DNA from: Shimia sp051201625
GTDB taxonomy: Bacteria > Pseudomonadota > Alphaproteobacteria > Rhodobacterales > Rhodobacteraceae
Assembly (NCBI RefSeq): GCF_051201625.1
Contig: NZ_CP179203.1
Coordinates: 1,488,001 to 1,552,000, forward strand
Length of the DNA: 64,000 bases
Reading direction: 5' to 3'
The notes below the pieces were generated by a model. The model had not been told where the DNA came from, searched no databases, and worked only from the letters and a program-made list of their open reading frames with translations. The translations under genes and the position numbers were made by a program. Shown piece after piece: positions 9,010-16,625 of this stretch. Within the stretch, counting starts at the first letter, position 1, and every line of letters starts with the position of its first letter.

Positions 9010-9948
9010 GTGAAAGTGGAGTTCGAGACAGTGTCATTTGTGCTCTTGGTCGAGCAAACCTTGAACGGGTTACAATTCGGCGTAATGCTTTTCCTAATGG
9101 CTGCTGGGCTAACGTTGATTTTTGGGGTCATGGGTCTCATCAATTTGGCGCACGGATCATTTTACATGATTGGAGCCTTTGCGGCAGCGGCTGTTGCCAG
9201 TGCTACAGGCTCATTCGTGCTGGCGTTGATTGGCAGTTTTATTGCTGCGGCAATAGCTGGCGTAATCGTCGAGGTAACCGTTATTCGGCGGCTTTACGAT
9301 CGTAATCATCTTGATCAAGTTCTAGCCACTTTCGCGCTCATCTTGATCTTCTCAGAAGGTACACGCTGGGCTTTTGGGTCTTTTCCCCTGTTTTTAGACA
9401 AACCGGCGTGGTTATCAGGGACAGTGATGCTGCCATTCGGTATTGAGTACTCGCTTTATCGACTTTCTATCATCCTCGTTGGATTGCTGATCGCCGCCGG
9501 TTTATTCTGGATGATTACTTGTACCCGGGTCGGAATTCAGATTCGGGCAGGCAAAAATGATCGGGAGATGATTGCAGCACTTGGGGTCAACATCTCCGTA
9601 TTGTACACTCTTGTCTTTGCGTTTGGTGCGGCATTAGCGGGTTTTTCTGGTGCGATGATCGGTGCAATTCAGTCGGTTCAGGTTGGCATGGGCGAGCCAG
9701 TCCTAATCCTAGCCTTTGTTGTTATAGTGATTGGTGGAATTGGCTCGATAAAAGGGGCGTTGGTTGGGGCAATCCTTGTCGGGCTGACTGATACTCTTGG
9801 TCGGTTGTTGCTGCCTACAGCATTTGGTATCTTTTTGGATACAGCTTCGGCCGCATCCGTCGGATCGTCTTTGGCGTCTATGGCAATCTACATTCTTATG
9901 GCAGGCGTCCTGCTGTTTCGACCATCTGGTTTATTTGGGGAGGCTTGA
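9010..9948 (+). CDS. livH: Branched-chain amino acid-type ABC transporter permease (LivH family)
   Basis: An inner-membrane permease subunit of a hydrophobic amino-acid/amide uptake ABC transporter. The 312-residue product has about eight hydrophobic segments and the family signature GLTLIFGVMGLINLAHGSFY near residues 32-51. Translation appears to start at GTG 9010. It heads a four-gene operon with the second permease and two ATPases. The stop codon abuts the next start codon with no gap. No periplasmic binding protein gene accompanies the set, so the ligand is not predictable. Confidence 0.9.
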   Translation: MKVEFETVSFVLLVEQTLNGLQFGVMLFLMAAGLTLIFGVMGLINLAHGSFYMIGAFAAAAVASATGSFVLALIGSFIAAAIAGVIVEVTVIRRLYDRNHLDQVLATFALILIFSEGTRWAFGSFPLFLDKPAWLSGTVMLPFGIEYSLYRLSIILVGLLIAAGLFWMITCTRVGIQIRAGKNDREMIAALGVNISVLYTLVFAFGAALAGFSGAMIGAIQSVQVGMGEPVLILAFVVIVIGGIGSIKGALVGAILVGLTDTLGRLLLPTAFGIFLDTASAASVGSSLASMAIYILMAGVLLFRPSGLFGEA

Positions 9949-10932
9949 TTGCAGCGCGAAAAGACGATCAATATTTTATTTCTGATTGTGCTGGCAGCAT
10001 TTCCCTTGTGGGCGTGGAGTGTTGACGAGCCGTTTTTGATCACCTTGACCACACGAGCGGTTATATTCGCAATCGCAGGAATTGGACTTAATTTTGCTCT
10101 TGGTTTTGGTGGCCTGGTGAGCCTTGGACACGCTGCGTTTTTTGGCATTGGTGGTTACGTCATGGGTATCCTAGCGTTCCATACACAAACCTATTCACCG
10201 CTAATGGAGTGGCCGCTTGTCATCAGTGGTACAAACCAAATGCCTTTGATCTGGGGCGCGGCAATTGTGATTTCAGCTTTGGTCGCCTTGGTCATGGGTG
10301 CGCTTTCGTTGCGCACAACTGGCGTGTATTTCATTATGATCACATTGGCATTTGCCCAGATGTTTTATTACTTTGCTATTTCTTGGCCAGCATATGGCGG
10401 TGAGGATGGCCTGTCGATTTACGTTAGAAATCGTTTTCCTGGTTTGAACACAATGGATCCAATACAATTTTATGTCATATGTTTTACTTGGCTGTTATGC
10501 GTTCTTTTCTTGGTTCAACGTGCGTCTCGAGCGCCTTTTGGAATGTTTTTGAGTGCTGTTCGGCAGGATCCAGCGAGGGTGCAAGCTGTCGGGCAGGCGC
10601 CTTATCGGCTGTCGTTGGTCGCGTTCACAATTTCGGGTGCAATCACGGGCCTGGCTGGAGCGTTATTTGCTGATCTCAACAGGTTTGTAAGTCCTGCCAT
10701 GTTTTCCTGGCAGGTGTCTGGTGAGATTATGATTTTTGTCATTCTTGGAGGCGTAGGTCGGGTGTTTGGACCGGTGGCAGGAGCAGTTCTATTCATAATG
10801 CTTGAGCATTTCTTGGGTGGTTTGAGTAATTTTTGGCACATCTATTTGGGAGCGATCCTTTTGGGTGTAGTACTTTTTGCTCGAGGGGGACTATTTGGTA
10901 TTATCGCAGGGCGCGAGATTGCGCATGATTGA
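9949..10932 (+). CDS. livM: Branched-chain amino acid-type ABC transporter permease (LivM family)
   Basis: Second inner-membrane permease of the Liv-type transporter, 327 residues. It starts with TTG directly after the livH stop codon. The family signature GIGLNFALGFGGLVSLGHAA lies near residues 44-63 and GAITGLAGALFADLNRFVSP in the C-terminal half. Hydrophobic segments alternate through the length. Its stop overlaps the start of the next gene in ATGATTGA, implying translational coupling. Confidence 0.9.
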   Translation: MQREKTINILFLIVLAAFPLWAWSVDEPFLITLTTRAVIFAIAGIGLNFALGFGGLVSLGHAAFFGIGGYVMGILAFHTQTYSPLMEWPLVISGTNQMPLIWGAAIVISALVALVMGALSLRTTGVYFIMITLAFAQMFYYFAISWPAYGGEDGLSIYVRNRFPGLNTMDPIQFYVICFTWLLCVLFLVQRASRAPFGMFLSAVRQDPARVQAVGQAPYRLSLVAFTISGAITGLAGALFADLNRFVSPAMFSWQVSGEIMIFVILGGVGRVFGPVAGAVLFIMLEHFLGGLSNFWHIYLGAILLGVVLFARGGLFGIIAGREIAHD

Positions 10933-11674
10933 ACCGATCCTGCGGGCACAAGGTATTAACAAGTCCTTTGGGGCTGTGGTGGCCAGCAAAAATATTTCGC
11001 TGGACCTGAAAGTTGGAGAGATCCATGCATTGATCGGACCAAATGGTTCCGGAAAGTCTTCGTTCATTCGGCAGATTGCTGGTGACTTGAAGCCAGACGC
11101 TGGTCAAGTGCATTTTAACGGTCTGGATGTCACAAGTTTATCTGTTGCTGCTCGGGCGCGTATGGGTATGGGGCGGACATTTCAGATTTCTTCATTAGCC
11201 ATGGATTATACTGTGTTGCAGAACGCTATGCTCGGGGTGTTAGGGCGCAGAGGCGGCGTATACCGCTTTTTTCGTCCCGTAATGCGAGATGATTATTTGC
11301 TTAGCAATGCAAGGGTGGCGCTTAGACAGGTCGACTTGCAAGATTGTGAAAAAACACGCACAGCAGACCTTTCGCACGGTCAGAGACGTCAGCTGGAGGT
11401 GGCTGTAGCTCTAGCTTTGCAGCCCAAAGCCTTTTTAATGGATGAGCCGATGGCTGGGCTTGGCGTAGAGGGAACGCACGCACTGGTACAGCTTTTAGAA
11501 ACACTAAAGCAAAGGGCCCCAATACTGCTGGTAGAGCACGATATGGATGCGGTATTCGCGCTTGCCGACAGGATAAGTGTGTTGGTTTATGGAGAAATTA
11601 TTGCGACGGGCTCAGCTGATGATATCCGCAGCAATTCTTTGGTACGCAATGCTTATCTTGGCGAGGAATCGTAA
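10925..11674 (+). CDS. livG: ABC transporter ATP-binding protein (LivG family)
   Basis: Cytoplasmic ATPase energising the Liv-type transporter. The start is the ATG in the ATGATTGA overlap with livM, giving 249 residues. An in-frame upstream start would lie inside livM. Walker A is GPNGSGKSS near residue 39, the signature is LSHGQRRQLEVA, and Walker B is FLMDEPMAGL. The LivG-specific insertion between Walker A and the signature (MGMGRTFQISSL) is present. The signature has SHGQ where many ABC ATPases have SGGQ, which is normal for this subfamily. Confidence 0.92.
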   Translation: MIEPILRAQGINKSFGAVVASKNISLDLKVGEIHALIGPNGSGKSSFIRQIAGDLKPDAGQVHFNGLDVTSLSVAARARMGMGRTFQISSLAMDYTVLQNAMLGVLGRRGGVYRFFRPVMRDDYLLSNARVALRQVDLQDCEKTRTADLSHGQRRQLEVAVALALQPKAFLMDEPMAGLGVEGTHALVQLLETLKQRAPILLVEHDMDAVFALADRISVLVYGEIIATGSADDIRSNSLVRNAYLGEES

Positions 11675-11676
11675 GC

Positions 11677-12366
11677 ATGAGCCTTTTAAAGCTTTCCAAT
11701 GTCAGTGCTTTTTACGATGCCAGCCAAGCTTTGTTTGACGTATCCTTATCTGTGGAAGCGGGTGAGGTAATCGCTTTGATGGGCCGAAATGGCATGGGCA
11801 AGTCGACGACGGTCAAAGTAATCTGTCGGATGTTGGCGCATCGTGACGGGCAAGTTCTTTTGGATGGTCAGGAAATGACTGGTTGGCGCAGCCATCTTGC
11901 TGCCCGGGCTGGCATCGGCTTAGTGCCGGAAGGACGTCGTTGTTTTTCAAATCTCACAGTTCGGGAGAACTTAATTGCAGTGGCTAGGCCGGGTGCGTGG
12001 AGTCTTAAAAGCGTTGCAGCCTTGTTCCCAAGGCTGCGGGAGCGCCAGCATCAAGGTGCCGCCTCGTTGTCTGGAGGTGAACAGCAGATGTTAGCGATAG
12101 GGCGTGCGTTGATGACCAATCCCCGAATACTTATTTTAGACGAGGCGACGGAGGGGCTTGCGCCTTTAGTACGGCGAGAAATTTGGATCGCAATCGCAAG
12201 ACTAAAAGTGGAGACGGGTATGGCGATTGTTGTGGTCGACAAATCAATCAAAGAGCTCGCCAAAGTAGCGGATAAGGCTGTGATTCTTGAAAAGGGCATC
12301 AACGTTTGGAATGGTAAATTTTCTGAACTCACTCCTGCAGTTACGGACCCATATCTAGGTGTCTGA
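11677..12366 (+). CDS. livF: ABC transporter ATP-binding protein (LivF family)
   Basis: Second ATPase of the transporter, 229 residues, starting two bases after the livG stop. Walker A is GRNGMGKSTT, the signature LSGGEQQMLAIGRAL and Walker B LILDEATEGLAP. GLVPEGRRCFSNLTVRENL is the usual LivF Q-loop region. It closes the operon. About 30 bp beyond its stop lies the first group of MraZ-type TGGGA repeats that belong to the dcw leader. Confidence 0.92.
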   Translation: MSLLKLSNVSAFYDASQALFDVSLSVEAGEVIALMGRNGMGKSTTVKVICRMLAHRDGQVLLDGQEMTGWRSHLAARAGIGLVPEGRRCFSNLTVRENLIAVARPGAWSLKSVAALFPRLRERQHQGAASLSGGEQQMLAIGRALMTNPRILILDEATEGLAPLVRREIWIAIARLKVETGMAIVVVDKSIKELAKVADKAVILEKGINVWNGKFSELTPAVTDPYLGV

Positions 12367-12397
12367 TTAGGTCGTCAGTGACTGGCCTTACATGAGC

Positions 12398-12412
12398 TGG
12401 GATTTTATGGGA
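12398..12412 (+). promoter_or_regulatory. MraZ-type box pair 1
   Basis: TGGGA at 12398 and TGGGA at 12408 are separated by TTTTA, the 10-bp phasing of the TGGGN direct repeats bound by MraZ upstream of dcw clusters. It lies about 600 bp upstream of mraZ, just behind livF. The same 15-mer recurs at 12553. Confidence 0.5.
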
Positions 12413-12552
12413 TTTATGCGAGCTCTTTTAAATGAGATCGTTCGTAGAAGTCCTTAGTGCCAACGAATCATACAATTCTTTAAACAACGGCAACGTTAAA
12501 GCATCAGTATCTCGAAGATTCTTGCTGAAAAATTACTTGTTAAAAATTTAAA

Positions 12553-12567
12553 TGGGATTTTATGGGA
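12553..12567 (+). promoter_or_regulatory. MraZ-type box pair 2
   Basis: An exact copy of the 15-mer at 12398 (TGGGA, five bases TTTTA, TGGGA), embedded at the edge of a very AT-rich stretch (about 12530-12730). Two identical phased pairs within 170 bp argue against chance. Confidence 0.55.
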
Positions 12568-12720
12568 ATTTTTTTATAAGTTCTTAATTCCTAAATATAG
12601 AGTAAAAATAATCATAAAATACTATATATTGTATTAAGAAAGATATTATTTGGCTTTTCATAGAAAGAGTGAGTACATTTAAATGGAGAGAGGCGATAAA
12701 ACATAAAAATTTTTGTTGAT

Positions 12721-12745
12721 TTCCATGAATTCCCATGTCATCCCT
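12721..12745 (-). promoter_or_regulatory. MraZ-type triple box (minus orientation)
   Basis: On the minus strand the boxes read AGGGA (12745-12741), TGGGA (12735-12731) and TGGAA (12725-12721), each separated by five bases. The three-fold 10-bp phasing matches the MraZ operator architecture known from E. coli. This is the group nearest the presumed leader promoter and the best candidate for the autoregulatory operator. Confidence 0.5.
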
Positions 12746-12756
12746 TTACGCACGAT

Positions 12757-12968
12757 AGGTTAGGGATTTCAGGGGCAACAAGACCCCAAAGATAAAATCA
12801 GAGTCAGGTTTCATACAGGCGCCCTCATTTATCAAACTAGAGAGATCCGGCGCGCGGGCAAGCAGACATCCCCCCAGGTGGCGCGCGCAGCTGGACACCC
12901 CGTTAAGACGGGACGAGGGCGGCGGTTGATCAGTGGCAGCAGATCAACCGCCGTTTCCCGTCTAGAGA
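12757..12968 (+). ncRNA. mraZ leader RNA, UpsM-like
   Basis: The 5' leader of the dcw cluster. In Rhodobacter sphaeroides the long mraZ 5' UTR yields the abundant small RNA UpsM by early termination. Here the equivalent region ends in a strong hairpin. An outer stem AGACGGGA (12906-12913)/TCCCGTCT (12956-12963) encloses an inner 11-bp stem GGCGGTTGATC (12921-12931)/GATCAACCGCC (12942-12952). A second pairing, GGCGCGC with GCGCGC, is possible near 12848-12886. The 5' limit given is only a guess from the known size of UpsM. Conservation with UpsM has not been tested. Confidence 0.45.
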
Positions 12969-13010
12969 GTTTGAAACTTAAGATTGGGTGGGAAAGGGAC
13001 CGGCTAGGTA

Positions 13011-13502
13011 GTGGCACGCAGGTTCAGAGGTGAAAGCGACCACAAGGTCGACATGAAAGGCAGGGTGTCTATCCCAGCCTCTTTCCGACGTGTCATCGAG
13101 AATTGCGATCCTGATTGGACCGATGGTTTACTCCCACGTCTCATACTCGTTTATGGTGGTACCACACGCGACTACGTTGAGGGCTTTACAATTAAAGCCA
13201 TGGATGAAGTCGATGAGAAAATAAGCAAGTTTCCAAGAGGTTCAGCCAAACGCAAATCCATGGAGCGTCTGTATTCTGCACAATCGATGGAGATCGTTCT
13301 TGATGATACGGGCCGTATTGTATTACCGGTAAGGCTGCGTGAAAAAATTGGTCTCGACGGATTGGCTCGTTTCGTTTCGTCTGGAGACACTTTTGAAATT
13401 TGGAACCCGGAAAGCTATGATGCATCGATTGATGCGCTAGACGAGGATGGGTTCAATCCTGATCTAGATCCGTCAGTATATCTCGACGGCGACGTCGGTT
13501 GA
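13011..13502 (+). CDS. mraZ: Transcriptional regulator MraZ
   Basis: DNA-binding regulator of the dcw cluster with two AbrB-like SpoVT domains. The 163-residue product starts with GTG 13011. Domain one contains HKVDMKGRVSIPASFR near residues 11-26. Domain two contains the second swapped-hairpin motif, DDTGRIVLPVRLREKIGL. It is the first gene of the cluster, 4 bp ahead of rsmH. The phased TGGGN-type repeats upstream are its likely targets, suggesting autoregulation. Confidence 0.95.
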   Translation: MARRFRGESDHKVDMKGRVSIPASFRRVIENCDPDWTDGLLPRLILVYGGTTRDYVEGFTIKAMDEVDEKISKFPRGSAKRKSMERLYSAQSMEIVLDDTGRIVLPVRLREKIGLDGLARFVSSGDTFEIWNPESYDASIDALDEDGFNPDLDPSVYLDGDVG

Positions 13503-13506
13503 GGCT

Positions 13507-14478
13507 GTGGTAGAGACCGCACATATCCCTGTCCTGATCCAATCAATTTTAGTTCACTGTGCGCCGATCAAGGGGCGTTGGTTGGACGGTACATTTGGAG
13601 CTGGTGGCTATACCCGATCCTTGATCGAAGCTGGGGTCGATAAGGTCTACTGTGTGGATCGCGACCCGCTAGCATTTGAGATGGCTAAGTCTTGGATTGG
13701 TGAATACGGTGATCAGGTGGAGCTAGTTGAAGGTGTGTTTTCGAAGCTCGACACTTACGCACGAGCATTGGACGGGGTTGTTTTAGATCTCGGTGTCAGC
13801 TCTATGCAACTCGATCGGGCTGAGCGGGGATTTTCTTTTATGAGAGATGGGCCGTTGGATATGCGGATGAGTCAAAGTGGTATTTCTGCGGCAGATCTTG
13901 TCAACGACGCTAGTGAAACTGAACTCGCAAATATTTTGTTTTACTTTGGCGAAGAGCGCGCGAGCCGCAGGATTGCTCGGGCAATAGTCAGGGTGCGAAC
14001 AACGCATCCGATAAAGACAACTCTGCAGTTAGCTGAGATCGTCGAAGGCTGTTTGCCACGCGTCAAACCTGGTCAGAGCCATCCGGCGACCCGAAGTTTT
14101 CAAGGACTTCGAATTGCGGTCAATGACGAATATGGGGAACTGTTGCGTGGGCTCATGGCGGCCGAACGAGCGTTGAGACCCGAGGGTTTTCTGGCGGTCG
14201 TAACATTTCACTCGATTGAGGATCGTATGGTTAAGCGTTTTATGCAAGCTCGGGCTGGACGTAAGGGTAATGCGAACCGCTATGCCCCAGATGTGGCGAG
14301 AGAAGTTCCTGCGTTCAATTTGATTACACGGAAGGCGCTTGGGCCGGACGAAATGGAAGTCTTTGGAAATCCGAGGGCGCGTTCTGCCAAGCTGCGCATA
14401 GCGCGGCGCACCGATGCTCCAGCAGGACAGATTTCTGGCAGTGATATTGGAATGCCCATACTAGGAGGACGAGGCTAA
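13507..14478 (+). CDS. rsmH: 16S rRNA (cytosine1402-N4)-methyltransferase
   Basis: Methylates N4 of C1402 in the ribosomal P site. The 323-residue product starts at GTG 13507. It has HIPVLIQSILVHCAP, the SAM-binding segment WLDGTFGAGGYTRSLIEAG, GVVLDLGVSSMQLDRAERGF, and the C-terminal HSIEDRMVKRFM, all diagnostic of RsmH/MraW. Its stop TAA shares a base with the ftsL ATG (TAATG), so the genes are translationally coupled. Confidence 0.97.
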   Translation: MVETAHIPVLIQSILVHCAPIKGRWLDGTFGAGGYTRSLIEAGVDKVYCVDRDPLAFEMAKSWIGEYGDQVELVEGVFSKLDTYARALDGVVLDLGVSSMQLDRAERGFSFMRDGPLDMRMSQSGISAADLVNDASETELANILFYFGEERASRRIARAIVRVRTTHPIKTTLQLAEIVEGCLPRVKPGQSHPATRSFQGLRIAVNDEYGELLRGLMAAERALRPEGFLAVVTFHSIEDRMVKRFMQARAGRKGNANRYAPDVAREVPAFNLITRKALGPDEMEVFGNPRARSAKLRIARRTDAPAGQISGSDIGMPILGGRG

Positions 14479-14825
14479 TGCGCACAATTTTGTTAGTTTT
14501 GACCGCCATGGCGGTCATTGGTTTAGCTGTTTGGGCGTATCAGGAGAATTACAGAACGCAACATGCGACCGTTGAAACGGAACGTTTGCAGCGTCAAATA
14601 GGCGAAGCGAGATCCCGACTTGCGATGCTGAAGGCGGAATGGGCCTACCTGAACCGCCCAGAGCGGTTGCGCGACCTCGCAGAGATCAATTATTATGATT
14701 TGCAACTATTGCCTCTTCGCCCAGAGCAGTTTGGCAAAATTGATCAGGTGGCATATCCGCCTACCGGATTGGTATTTGATCTAAGTGATGCTGTGGATGT
14801 CTCGAGCCAAGGGGACTGGCCATGA
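14478..14825 (+). CDS. ftsL: Cell division protein FtsL
   Basis: A small bitopic divisome protein that bridges FtsQ/FtsB and the FtsWI synthase. The 115-residue product has one hydrophobic segment (ILLVLTAMAVIGLAVWAYQ, residues 3-21) and a periplasmic heptad-like coiled coil (TVETERLQRQIGEARSRLAM). This is followed by the alphaproteobacterial FtsL segment AYLNRPERLRDLAE. Position between rsmH and ftsI supports the call. It overlaps ftsI by ATGA. Confidence 0.88.
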   Translation: MRTILLVLTAMAVIGLAVWAYQENYRTQHATVETERLQRQIGEARSRLAMLKAEWAYLNRPERLRDLAEINYYDLQLLPLRPEQFGKIDQVAYPPTGLVFDLSDAVDVSSQGDWP

Positions 14826-16606
14826 TCCGCAAACCTCTGCGCCCACTTGCGTCAATACTTAGAGCCCGTGACAAGGGCGAAAACCCGGATGTAATTGAAC
14901 GCGAGAATATAAGGCAGCGTCATGAAGAAATGCGCGACACGGGGCGCGCTCGTGCCGAAGGACGGCTTTTCATTATGGCGATTTTGTTTTTTGGCGCTTT
15001 TATCACCGTCGGTGCACGGATGGGTATAGTCAGTTATTCCGAGGCCGTTGAACCACGTACGAGTTATTCAGTCAGTAAGATCGTAGCACAACGAGCAGAT
15101 ATTGTTGATCGTAAGGGGCGTATCCTTGCCACCAATCTTGAAACCAATTCGCTTTATGCCCAGCCGCACCACATGATTGATAAAGAACGTGTGGCTACGG
15201 AATTGGTCGCTATCTTTCCAGAGCTGGACGAGGGGCGGCTGAAAAAAGACTTCACCGGCAGTCGTAAGTTCCTCTGGATAAAAAAGAAACTTAGTCCCGA
15301 ACAAAAGCAAGCGGTGCACGACATTGGTGATCCTGGTCTGCAATTTGGTGCTCGAGAAATGCGCCTTTACCCAAATGGAAAGCTGGCTGCTCACGTTTTA
15401 GGCGGTGCAAGTTTTGGGAAGGAAGATGTGCACGCAGCAGAAGTGATCGGCGTTGCTGGTGTTGAAAAGCAATTTGACGCAGAACTTCGTGATCCGGCTA
15501 ATGGTGGCAAAGCACTTACGTTATCCCTCGATCTTACGGTGCAAACCGCAGCTGAGCGAGTGCTACATGGCGGAATGAAGCTAATGAACGCTAAAGGTGC
15601 TGCTGCTGTCCTAATGGATGTCCATACAGGTGAGCTAATTTCACTTATTAGTCTACCCGACTTTGACCCAAATGACCGGCCTCGCCCGAAGATAAAGGGG
15701 CATGCTTCGGACAGCCCATTATTTAATCGTGCAGTGCAGGGACTATACGAGCTTGGGTCAACATTTAAGATATTCACGGCAGCTCAGGCGATGGAATTGG
15801 GGCTTGCAAGCCCATCAACCTTAATAAAGACTTCAGGGCCATTGCGTTGGGGCAAGTTCAAAATTCGTGATTTCCACTACTATGGTTCCGAATTGTCGTT
15901 GACTAAAGTTATCGTTAAGTCGTCCAATATTGGCACAGCGCGGATGGCGCAGGTTATTGGTGCAAAACGACAACAGGATTTCCTTAGGGATTTAGGCTTT
16001 TTTGATCCAACCTCGGTAGAGGTGGTTGAAGCTAGCGGAATTCAGCCGTTACTACCAAGCAACTGGTCGGAACTTTCGACGATGACAATTTCTTATGGGC
16101 ATGGCCTTTCCGCTAGCCCGCTGCATCTTGCAGCAGGTTACGCAACCATCGCAAATGGTGGAACTCGCGTGTTACCGACACTGCTCAAACGGGAAACTGC
16201 TCAAGAGGGGCGACGGGTAATGTCGCAGACGAGTGCTGAGCAGGCTCGAATAATGCTTCGCAAGGTTGTTACCGAGGGAACCGCTAGCTTCGGCGAAGTA
16301 CCTGGGTATGCTGTTGGTGGAAAAACTGGCACTGCGGACAAGCCTAAAGAAAATGGGGGTGGGTACTACGATGACAGGGTGATTGCTACTTTTGCATCAA
16401 TTTTTCCGATACATGCGCCGCGCTACGTGCTTGTTGTTTCACTGGATGAGCCAATTGAGACATCTGGACCTGAACCGCGCCGGACTGCTGGATGGACAGC
16501 GGTGCCAGTTGCAGCCGAAATAATCACCCGAGTAGCGCCACTTTTGGGGTTACGCCCAGACGTTGAACCTGGCCACCTGGCTGATATAACGCTAACGTCA
16601 AACTAA
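14822..16606 (+). CDS. ftsI: Peptidoglycan transpeptidase FtsI (PBP3)
   Basis: Class B penicillin-binding protein that crosslinks septal peptidoglycan with FtsW. The 594-residue product has a single membrane anchor at about residues 47-68 and a PBP dimerisation domain (AQRADIVDRKGRILATNLET). The transpeptidase domain carries the active-site triad Ser313-x-x-Lys316 (in GSTFK), Ser367-Ser-Asn369 and Lys501-Thr-Gly (VGGKTGTAD). All catalytic motifs are intact. The N-terminal cytoplasmic part is long and basic. It follows ftsL with an ATGA overlap and precedes murE by 19 bp. Confidence 0.97.
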   Translation: MIRKPLRPLASILRARDKGENPDVIERENIRQRHEEMRDTGRARAEGRLFIMAILFFGAFITVGARMGIVSYSEAVEPRTSYSVSKIVAQRADIVDRKGRILATNLETNSLYAQPHHMIDKERVATELVAIFPELDEGRLKKDFTGSRKFLWIKKKLSPEQKQAVHDIGDPGLQFGAREMRLYPNGKLAAHVLGGASFGKEDVHAAEVIGVAGVEKQFDAELRDPANGGKALTLSLDLTVQTAAERVLHGGMKLMNAKGAAAVLMDVHTGELISLISLPDFDPNDRPRPKIKGHASDSPLFNRAVQGLYELGSTFKIFTAAQAMELGLASPSTLIKTSGPLRWGKFKIRDFHYYGSELSLTKVIVKSSNIGTARMAQVIGAKRQQDFLRDLGFFDPTSVEVVEASGIQPLLPSNWSELSTMTISYGHGLSASPLHLAAGYATIANGGTRVLPTLLKRETAQEGRRVMSQTSAEQARIMLRKVVTEGTASFGEVPGYAVGGKTGTADKPKENGGGYYDDRVIATFASIFPIHAPRYVLVVSLDEPIETSGPEPRRTAGWTAVPVAAEIITRVAPLLGLRPDVEPGHLADITLTSN

Positions 16607-16625
16607 GCCGGAAGGGTCAAAGTAG

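Noticed and set aside
12530..12730. AT-rich block upstream of mraZ considered as a replication origin
   Set aside because: No DnaA boxes of the TTATCCACA type and no dnaA, hemE or parAB genes nearby; the block is better explained as part of the dcw promoter region.
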